Part shown: positions 25,093-30,731 of the stretch, piece by piece
Position numbering within the stretch: position 1 is the first letter of the stretch
How the letters are laid out: every line of letters starts with the position of its first letter
NCBI GenBank assembly: GCA_030431355.1
Contig: JAUIJG010000005.1
Span: 1-30,731 of the forward strand
DNA from: a bacterium
GTDB taxonomy: Bacteria; Cyanobacteriota; Vampirovibrionia; Obscuribacterales; Obscuribacteraceae
Direction of reading: 5' to 3'
DNA: 30,731 nucleotides
The notes under the pieces: generated by a model
Told to the model about the DNA's origin: nothing
Seen by the model: the letters and a program-made list of their open reading frames with translations, nothing else
Database searches by the model: none
Made by a program: the position numbers and the translations under genes

Positions 25093-25254
25093 CAGTTTAT
25101 AAAGCGCCGGATCTTCCCCTTCAACCTCTGAAAAATGATATTTTCCTGTTTTCTAATTCCTTTTTATTCCTTTGCTGATAGCTTATTAAGACCCGGGGGA
25201 TATGCCCGCGGTGAAACCTAATTTACCTGGTAGACATAAGGATTGATCGATATT

Positions 25255-26652
25255 ATGTTCAAGAAAGTTCTAATTGCCAACCGTGGCGAAATTGCCGTCC
25301 GCATCATTCAAGCCTGTCGCGAGCTTGACATCCAATCGGTGGCTATCTTTTCAGAACCCGATCAGGACAGCAAACATGTCAAGCTAGCCAGCGAGACATG
25401 GAAACTTGAAGGTCCCCCCAATCAGGTTTATTTGGACGTAGAACAGATCATCAAACTAGCCCGGGAATGCAAAGCCGACGCAATCCATCCCGGCTACGGC
25501 TTCCTGGCCGAAAACGCCAACTTCGCCGACCTCTGCGCCAAAAATGATATTGTTTTCATCGGACCCAAGTCAGACATTATAAATATGATGGGTTCCAAAG
25601 TTGAGTCCAGAAGAGTAATGGACAAAGCCGGCGTACCGGTTGTTCCTGGAACCACCGATCCGGTAACCAGCCCGGAAGAAGTGAAAAAGTTAGCCACCGA
25701 GTACGGTTATCCCGTGGCGATCAAAGCTAGCGCCGGTGGTGGTGGCAGAGGTCTGAGAGTAGTCCGCAAAGAAGAAGAGGTGGACAATGCTCTGGCCGGA
25801 GCCCAACGTGAAGGGGCATCTTACTTCGGCAGCAATGAAGTTTATGTCGAGAAATATTTGGACAAACCTCGCCACATAGAAGTTCAGGTAATCGGAGACA
25901 ATCACGGAAACGTAGTTCATCTCTTCGAACGGGATTGCTCCAGCCAGAGACGGCACCAGAAACTTTTAGAAGAATCTCCGGCGGCAAGACTGGACAAGAA
26001 AGTAAAAGACGAACTCCTGGCCGCAGCAGTGAAAGGCACCAGGGCTCTGGGCTACTCTTCAGCAGGGACACTGGAGTTCCTGGTTGAAGACGACAAGTTC
26101 TACTTCCTGGAGATGAACACAAGAGTTCAGGTAGAACACCCGATAACAGAGATGGTTACCGGAGTAGATATAGTTAAGGAGCAGATCAGAGTAGCGTTTG
26201 GCGAGAAGCTTTCGGTCACTCAGGAAGAGCTTTCCCAGCGCGGTCACGCGATCGAATGCCGAATAAATGCCGAAAATCCGGATAAGAACTTCCTTCCCAA
26301 CCCCGGCACCATCGGTCGATACGAAGAGCCCCAGCACCCCTGGTCCCGGGTTGATAGCGCCTGTTACCCAGGCTACACCGTTTTGCCCTTCTACGACTCT
26401 CTTCTGGCCAAACTAATCGTCTGGGGCAAAGATAGAGAAGAAGCGATTGCCAGAATGAAACTGGCTCTGCAAGATTTCGTGATCGAAGGGGTCGCCACGA
26501 CCATTCCTTTCCATCTGGCTCTTCTGGATGATCCAAATTTCCTCTCCGGCGAAGTAACCACCTCTTACGTCGAAAAAGAGATGATGAAAAACTGGAAAGA
26601 CTTGAAAGAGAAGCTGGAAAAAAAAAGTTCTCAGGCAGTAACCAAGAGCTAG
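25255..26652 (+). CDS. accC: Biotin carboxylase subunit of acetyl/acyl-CoA carboxylase
   Basis: The 465-residue protein carboxylates biotin on its carrier using ATP and bicarbonate. It shows MFKKVLIANRGEIAVRIIQA, the HPGYGFLAENANFA motif, the ATP-grasp glycine loop KASAGGGGRGLRVV, the catalytic EMNTRVQVEHPITEM and RINAENP. ATG 25255 is chosen because family members start there; TTG 25243 is in frame but abuts its AAGGA. The final codons run GAA AAA AAA AGT (26617-26628), a slippery A_AAA_AAA site. A -1 shift here continues into the carrier-domain frame, giving a 608-residue BC-BCCP fusion; without it the protein ends 9 codons later at TAG. Confidence 0.95.
   Translation: MFKKVLIANRGEIAVRIIQACRELDIQSVAIFSEPDQDSKHVKLASETWKLEGPPNQVYLDVEQIIKLARECKADAIHPGYGFLAENANFADLCAKNDIVFIGPKSDIINMMGSKVESRRVMDKAGVPVVPGTTDPVTSPEEVKKLATEYGYPVAIKASAGGGGRGLRVVRKEEEVDNALAGAQREGASYFGSNEVYVEKYLDKPRHIEVQVIGDNHGNVVHLFERDCSSQRRHQKLLEESPAARLDKKVKDELLAAAVKGTRALGYSSAGTLEFLVEDDKFYFLEMNTRVQVEHPITEMVTGVDIVKEQIRVAFGEKLSVTQEELSQRGHAIECRINAENPDKNFLPNPGTIGRYEEPQHPWSRVDSACYPGYTVLPFYDSLLAKLIVWGKDREEAIARMKLALQDFVIEGVATTIPFHLALLDDPNFLSGEVTTSYVEKEMMKNWKDLKEKLEKKSSQAVTKS
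26619..26625 (+). other. Slippery heptamer A_AAA_AAA (candidate -1 frameshift site)
   Basis: Nine As (26618-26626) follow GG near the end of accC. In the accC frame they read GAA AAA AAA AGT, so A_AAA_AAA is in the correct phase for tandem slippage by -1. The new frame continues AAG TTC TCA and stays open to the carrier-domain stop at 27078-27080. The run could equally be an indel mutation or a sequencing error in a homopolymer. Confidence 0.6.
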
Positions 26653-26750
26653 AAGAGACTCAAGGCAACGCCGACACCAGCGTTAGATCTAATAAACGCT
26701 CCTTCGAAATCGAGGTTGGGCAGCGGGTTTTCCGTGTCTCCATCTCTGAG

Positions 26751-27080
26751 ATGGTGTCGAGCGATGCTGCGGCGGTAGAACAAAGTTCAGACCAGAGAAA
26801 AGGTCCCCGCCAGAAGAAGAAGAGACAGGACCCCAGAAGAACCGGCGAATACACTGCCATCAATACCGGGGAAGTAAGAGCTTCCATGCACGGGCTCGTA
26901 AAAGAGATTCTGGTGCAGAAAGGCGCACGGGTGGAAAATGGTCAGAGATTGATGGTATTCGAAGCCATGAAAATGGAATCTGATATAGTGGCACTTAAAG
27001 ATGGAACCGTGACCGAGATAGCGGTTACGGCCGGTGAGACCGTGGACAACGAGAGCCTGTTGCTTAAAATCGGAGATTAG
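26751..27080 (+). CDS. Biotin carboxyl carrier domain; real N terminus probably upstream via frameshift
   Basis: The C-terminal 65 residues are a biotinyl domain: GEVRASMHGLVKEILVQKGA, then VFEAMKMESDIV with the biotin-accepting lysine in EAMKM, then VDNESLLLKIGD. The usual Pro before Gly-Leu-Val is His. The first 35 residues are basic and low-complexity. ATG 26751 has no RBS. The same frame is open back to 26532 and encodes RSFEIEVGQRVFRVSISEM just before this ATG, which resembles the N-terminal strands of carrier subunits, but no ATG, GTG or TTG occurs there. The segment is therefore most simply reached by a -1 shift from accC. It is followed two bases later by ispF. Confidence 0.8.
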   Translation: MVSSDAAAVEQSSDQRKGPRQKKKRQDPRRTGEYTAINTGEVRASMHGLVKEILVQKGARVENGQRLMVFEAMKMESDIVALKDGTVTEIAVTAGETVDNESLLLKIGD

Positions 27081-27082
27081 CT

Positions 27083-27574
27083 TTGACCAATTTCAAAGTA
27101 GGCCATGGCTACGACATACATCGACTTGAATCCGGTGTAAAACTAATCTTGGGCGGTGTTGAGCTGGACTTCGACAGGGGTCTGGCTGGACATTCCGACG
27201 GTGACGTTCTTACCCATGCCCTGATTGATGCTCTATTGGGAGCCCTGGGAAAGGGCGACATCGGACAGCTGTTTCCTCCCACCGACAAATCTATCAAAGG
27301 CATCAGTAGTCTGAAAATGTTGGAGCGAACCAGGGAAATTCTGGAAGAAGAGCAGTTCGCTATAGCAAATATAGACTGCACCATCATAGGTGAAAAACCT
27401 AAGCTATCGCCGCACTACCAGGCCATGAAAGAGAAGCTGGCCGATGTTCTTAAAATAAATACGTCGTATATCAATATAAAAGCGAAAACAAAAGAGAAGT
27501 TGGGCCCTGTCGGAGATGGACAGGCAATGGAAGCACATGCGGTGGCACTGGTATTCAAAATAAAAAGTTCGTAG
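27083..27574 (+). CDS. ispF: 2-C-methyl-D-erythritol 2,4-cyclodiphosphate synthase
   Basis: The 163-residue enzyme makes the cyclic diphosphate of the MEP isoprenoid pathway as a trimer with zinc. It has VGHGYDIHRLESG (metal-binding Asp and His), LAGHSDGDVLTHALIDALLG (third metal ligand and active site), IGQLFPPTD and KAKTKEKLGPVGDGQAMEAH. The length is normal. Start is TTG 27083, two bases after the carrier-domain stop, with GGAG 7 bases before it inside the preceding gene, so it is translationally coupled to the carboxylase genes. No other MEP-pathway gene is in the window. Confidence 0.97.
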   Translation: MTNFKVGHGYDIHRLESGVKLILGGVELDFDRGLAGHSDGDVLTHALIDALLGALGKGDIGQLFPPTDKSIKGISSLKMLERTREILEEEQFAIANIDCTIIGEKPKLSPHYQAMKEKLADVLKINTSYINIKAKTKEKLGPVGDGQAMEAHAVALVFKIKSS

Positions 27575-27593
27575 AGACAGGAGAGGACTGAAG

Positions 27594-29372
27594 ATGGTCA
27601 CTAAGGAAGGAAATGGAGACCTGGACGTACTGGTTGTGGGCGCCGGACCCACCGGTTTAATTCTAGCCTTAGAGCTCGCCCGAAGAGGTCTTCACTTTCG
27701 AATAATCGACAAAGCCGATGGACCATCCACCACCTCAAAAGCCCTGGCCATTCATTCACGCTCCCTGGAAGTACTGGAGAATATGGGCGTTGTGGAGAAG
27801 TTTCTAAAGAGGGGAGTAGAACTTCACTCCGTGAATGTGTTTGCCGAAGGAAAAAGAATCGCCCATTTTACATTCGACGAATTAGACTCAAGCTACCCCT
27901 TCGCCCTGAGCATTCCCCAGAATATAACCGAAGAGATATTGGTGGAAGAGCTCAAGAATCGGGGAATAGAGGTCGAGCGAAACAAAGAGTTGTTTGAGCT
28001 GGAGAATGATAGCCGCTCCGTCAATGCGAAGCTCAAAAATAAAAGTGGTGACATAGAAGAGATTAAAGCAAGCTGGCTTGTGGGTGCCGACGGTGCTCAC
28101 AGCGCTGTTCGCCACCAACTCGGACTTGCCTTCCAGGGAGAAAAGTATCCGGAGACATGGATTCTTGGAGACGTGAAAGCGGAGTGCGAGATGGCGGAAG
28201 ACGAGATCAATCTCTATAACAGCGAGGAGGGACTGCTTGCCTTTTTCCCTTACGGAGACAAACGCTTCCGGGTGGTGGCAGATCTTGAACAGAGCGAAGA
28301 TACTCCTGTTCCGGAGAAAACATTCACTGAATATAGTCCACCTTCCCTGGCTGAGATTCAGGAAGCCGTGGATAAACGCTGTCCTACAAAGGCTACCCTG
28401 AGCGATCCTAAGTGGACCAGCTCCTTTTCCATCCACAGAAGACATGTTTCCCAGTACCGAGTCAAAAGGGTCTTTCTGGCCGGCGATGCCGCCCATATCC
28501 ACAGCCCAGCCGGTGGTCAGGGAATGAACACCGGAATGCAGGATTCATTTAATTTAGGATGGAAGTTAGCCCTGGCGGTGAACGGACTGGTCAAGAGTGA
28601 ATTTCTAGACAGCTACAGCGAAGAGAGATTGGCAATCGCCCTCGATGTGCTGCAGATGACCGACTTCATAACCAGAGTCAATACGGTTCGCAATCCGCTT
28701 GCCAGACATCTGAGAAACAAACTGGCACCGCTCCTATCGGCCCAGGAAGTAATACAAAAGAGAGTACGCGGTCAGGTCTCCGAACTGGCGCTTAATTACA
28801 AGAGAAGCTCCATTGTTGAGGAAGACTTTCCCAACATGTTAGGTACGGTTGCAGCTTCTGCAGCCCTTTCCTCCGGTCCCGGTCTACATGACCTGATCGA
28901 TTTCAAGAACGGACCACCGGCCGGAGAGAGGGCTCCGGACGGCTTCGTCACCCTGGCCTACACGGAAAAAACAGGACGTCTTTACGACATTCTCAAACAA
29001 ACAAATGGACATACTCTGCTCATCTTCCCCGGTCCTCAAAAAGATACAGACTCAATTGTGGATGAGATAAAGAAAATCGACACACTCACCAGAGGCGGTA
29101 CCAACCTGCTAATCAAAATGGTAACTATTCTGGCGGAGGAAGGTGATAGAGAGCGCTTCAAATCCCTTGAAGAGCTGAGCGAGCACGAAGTGATCTCGGA
29201 CTTTGAACAATCCCTTCACCACGCCTACGGAGCCGCCGGAGATTGCCTCTATCTAATCAGACCGGATGGCTATATAGGCTATAGATGCCAGCCTATAAGT
29301 GCGGACAAACTCTCCGCCTACTTAGACAGGCACTTCCTGAATAATGAAGTAATCCGGATAGCTTCGGTGTAG
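27594..29372 (+). CDS. FAD-dependent aromatic-ring monooxygenase-like protein
   Basis: The 592-residue protein belongs to the PheA/TfdB-type group A flavoprotein monooxygenases. It has the Rossmann motif VVGAGPTGLILALELARRG (about 14-32), the DG motif LVGADGAHSAVRHQLGL, and the GD motif VFLAGDAAHIHSPAGGQG, then NTGMQDSFNLGWKLA. The last about 150 residues form a thioredoxin-like C-terminal domain (DCLYLIRPDGYIGYRC near the end), as in phenol hydroxylases. Family members use NAD(P)H and O2 to hydroxylate aromatic or polyketide-like substrates; the substrate here is unknown. ATG 27594 has AGGAGAGG 7 bases upstream and lies 19 bases after ispF, in the same transcription unit. Confidence 0.9.
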   Translation: MVTKEGNGDLDVLVVGAGPTGLILALELARRGLHFRIIDKADGPSTTSKALAIHSRSLEVLENMGVVEKFLKRGVELHSVNVFAEGKRIAHFTFDELDSSYPFALSIPQNITEEILVEELKNRGIEVERNKELFELENDSRSVNAKLKNKSGDIEEIKASWLVGADGAHSAVRHQLGLAFQGEKYPETWILGDVKAECEMAEDEINLYNSEEGLLAFFPYGDKRFRVVADLEQSEDTPVPEKTFTEYSPPSLAEIQEAVDKRCPTKATLSDPKWTSSFSIHRRHVSQYRVKRVFLAGDAAHIHSPAGGQGMNTGMQDSFNLGWKLALAVNGLVKSEFLDSYSEERLAIALDVLQMTDFITRVNTVRNPLARHLRNKLAPLLSAQEVIQKRVRGQVSELALNYKRSSIVEEDFPNMLGTVAASAALSSGPGLHDLIDFKNGPPAGERAPDGFVTLAYTEKTGRLYDILKQTNGHTLLIFPGPQKDTDSIVDEIKKIDTLTRGGTNLLIKMVTILAEEGDRERFKSLEELSEHEVISDFEQSLHHAYGAAGDCLYLIRPDGYIGYRCQPISADKLSAYLDRHFLNNEVIRIASV

Positions 29373-29380
29373 AACCCGAA

Positions 29381-30193
29381 TCAATAGTTGTCGATCTCTC
29401 CTTCCATAAGAAGGTTTGAGACAAAGATTCTAATCTTCTTGCTGCCCGGTACATGGATAGGTTTTCCATCAACACCGGCCCCCCAGACTACTATTAAGTC
29501 AGAATCATTGGTGATGGCGGTTATGTCTCCGGGAGAGCCTCGCCAGGCAAGGGGAGGGCTCTGCTCCCATTCCCGAACCGTCTCCGCCGTGAGACTCGGA
29601 TTGAACTCAAGATGAACTTTTTTGTGTCCATAGGCTTCGTAAGAATTATTCGGCACAAAGCTGCTCGCGTCGAAACCGTCGGAAGCCTCTCCGTTGTAGA
29701 ACTGATTAAGGGGTTGATTTAAATATCTATAGTCCGGATCAGTGCTCCTTCCGGAGGATTCTTGAATCTGCCCGGCTTTATATGGATTGTTGGGGACCAG
29801 TTCACATAGCTGATTGGTAACCTGGTTCATCTGCTCCACATAAGAAGGCATACGATGATTCCAGGTGGCCCACTGGCTCAGGTAATTACTCACCTTTTGC
29901 ATCTGTAGATACAGTTGAAAGTCCGCTTGCTGATCTCTCATCTCTCTTTCTATCTTTCGCTGGGCTTTGAGCGCGGCAGAGTCGATGGCTTTATTCTCAG
30001 TACTTTTCTGGGGTTTGCTATTTGACATACTATCAAGACCGATGTCGAAACCTTTTTCGAAAAAGCCTTTAGTGATATCTTTGTTGAAATCGCTTTCAAA
30101 ATTGGCCAGGGCAGATGGACTGAGAAAAAGAGCGCCACAGCAGGCGACCACCAGACCTGGTCTAAAGAGAGAAAGAACCGAGACTTTCGGCAT
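29381..30193 (-). CDS. Secreted protein of unknown function
   Basis: I do not recognise this 270-residue protein. It has a clear signal peptide (about 1-30, core LVVACCGALFLSPSALA, cleavage at ALA-NF). A charged, Gln-rich helical region (about 70-110) follows, then an Asn/Tyr-rich region with PNNPYKAG and FVPNNSYEAYG. The C-terminal half (about 195-265) has beta character with SPPLAWRGSPGDITAITNDS and DLIVVWGAGVDGKPIHVPGS. There is no membrane segment besides the signal. ATG 30193 has TAGGAGTAGGA 6 bases upstream. It converges on the monooxygenase gene and is divergent from the dehydratase. Confidence 0.75.
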   Translation of the reverse strand: MPKVSVLSLFRPGLVVACCGALFLSPSALANFESDFNKDITKGFFEKGFDIGLDSMSNSKPQKSTENKAIDSAALKAQRKIEREMRDQQADFQLYLQMQKVSNYLSQWATWNHRMPSYVEQMNQVTNQLCELVPNNPYKAGQIQESSGRSTDPDYRYLNQPLNQFYNGEASDGFDASSFVPNNSYEAYGHKKVHLEFNPSLTAETVREWEQSPPLAWRGSPGDITAITNDSDLIVVWGAGVDGKPIHVPGSKKIRIFVSNLLMEGEIDNY

Positions 30194-30297
30194 AGCAAAT
30201 CCTACTCCTACTTAGAACTAAGAAAGACAACATCGCTACAAGTCTACCTCAGATTCAATCCATTGACAGCCGGCAACTCCGTAGAGAGGAAGTAAAT

Positions 30298-30675
30298 ATG
30301 ACCACCTCAATCATAGGAAAAGAAGAGCTGGAATCTGCCGCATCAGTAGTCAAAAAATTCCTTGCGCCCACACCGCTAGTTCGCTCGGCATTGCTGAGCG
30401 ATGAGTTGAAAACACCGGTGTATCTAAAATTGGAAAGTCTGCAGCCGACCCATTCATTCAAAGTTCGCGGTGCCCTGAACGCGATCAGTTCTCTAACGGA
30501 GGAGGTTAGAAAGCGCGGCATAGTGACAGCATCAGGCGGCAATCACGGTCTTGGCGTCACCCTTGCTTGCAATTTGCTGGGAACCACCGCCAGGGTTTAC
30601 CTGCCGGTTAAAACCCCGGAGTTAAAAGTAAGCACTCTCAAAAAGCTGGGGGCGGAAGTTTTTAAACGAAGGTGA
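30298..30675 (+). pseudogene. Threonine/serine dehydratase, N-terminal fragment ending in a chimeric join
   Basis: The first about 121 codons encode the small domain of a fold-type II PLP enzyme of the threonine dehydratase/serine racemase family. TPLVRSALLSDEL, the PLP-lysine motif THSFKVRGALNA (K55), ASGGNHGLGVTLAC and [16 protein letters not shown] are visible. Family members are usually 310-330 residues, but homology stops near 30660 and the frame ends at TGA 30673-30675 after four unrelated residues. Downstream sequence belongs to a different enzyme family. The start ATG 30298 has AGAGGA 8 bases upstream. I call it broken as read here; the cause may be assembly rather than biology. Confidence 0.8.
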
Positions 30676-30731
30676 CGAAATTATTCTAAGCCAGATGGAA
30701 CATCATTCGAACATTGTACCATGGCAGATAC
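30662..30731 (+). CDS. SufS-type cysteine desulfurase, internal fragment at window end
   Basis: Read from 30662, the frame gives [20 protein letters not shown], then WQI, and runs off the window. [11 protein letters not shown] is the conserved PLP-pocket segment of class II cysteine desulfurases (E. coli SufS has GDNIIISQMEHHANIVPWQ). In an intact SufS this lies roughly 110-130 residues from the N terminus, yet the sequence immediately before is a threonine dehydratase in another frame. No start codon or N-terminal SufS sequence is present. It is therefore a fragment created by a join near 30660. Confidence 0.85.

Noticed and set aside
25243..25254. TTG start four codons before accC ATG
   Set aside because: AAGGA directly abuts the TTG with no spacer, and biotin carboxylases start at the MFKKVLIANRGE position.
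25727..26122. Long open frame antisense to accC
   Set aside because: It lies entirely within the well-conserved biotin carboxylase gene, is Cys/Pro/Leu-rich and resembles no protein; it is a shadow of the codon bias on the other strand.
1..30731. CRISPR arrays, tRNA genes, transposases or phage genes
   Set aside because: I looked for repeated spacer-like units, cloverleaf T-arm motifs and transposase or integrase motifs in the gaps and frames and saw none.

Overview
The window looks like chromosomal DNA from a non-phototrophic relative of Cyanobacteria; a Melainabacteria/Vampirovibrionia-type lineage is my best guess. This is inference from gene content. The pointers are a short Hfq of the cyanobacterial sequence type, an Rcp1-type response regulator paired with a phytochrome-style histidine kinase, MscS channels carrying an N-terminal periplasmic domain I associate with cyanobacterial homologues, kinesin-light-chain-type TPR repeats, and no photosynthesis genes. 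I see no tRNA, rRNA, insertion sequence, prophage or CRISPR array.

Layout. (1) 1-10746 is a dense signalling island. It holds the tail of a histidine kinase, a secreted TPR protein, a receiver-HPt protein, a single-domain receiver, a membrane-anchored thioredoxin-fold (RedB-like) protein, a large hybrid kinase with two receivers, and a receiver-kinase fusion translationally coupled to it. These are followed on the opposite strand by a kinase with an ethylene-receptor-like membrane domain and its Rcp1-type partner. A second receiver-HPt paralogue closes the island. Together the genes supply all parts of a multistep phosphorelay. (2) 10762-16078 is an envelope-stress block: a DUF389 membrane protein, a small membrane protein, and two MscS-family channels in tandem sharing a related periplasmic domain. 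(3) 16184-17974 carries an AraC/GyrI-like regulator and an acidic coiled-coil protein of unknown function. (4) 18199-22490 is the elongasome operon mreB-mreC-mreD-mrdA. Upstream on the same strand lie hbd-like, a GT2 glycosyltransferase and hfq, closely spaced. (5) 25255-29372, on the plus strand, has biotin carboxylase, a biotin carboxyl carrier domain, ispF and an FAD monooxygenase. (6) 29381-30731 has a secreted protein of unknown function and the start of a threonine/serine dehydratase that breaks off abruptly.

The observations most worth checking are these. A nine-A run with an in-phase A_AAA_AAA heptamer lies at the end of accC; a -1 shift there would join biotin carboxylase to its carrier domain as one 608-residue protein, and the carrier frame has no usable start before a conserved part of the domain. 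The membrane sensor at 7907-9454 keeps six of the seven residues known to be needed for ethylene binding in plant ETR1. The last 70 bases are SufS cysteine desulfurase sequence fused out of frame to a dehydratase, which looks like a rearrangement or assembly chimera. The two receiver-HPt paralogues differ at the normally conserved residues after the HPt histidine. A RedB-like thioredoxin-fold protein is embedded in the signalling operon.
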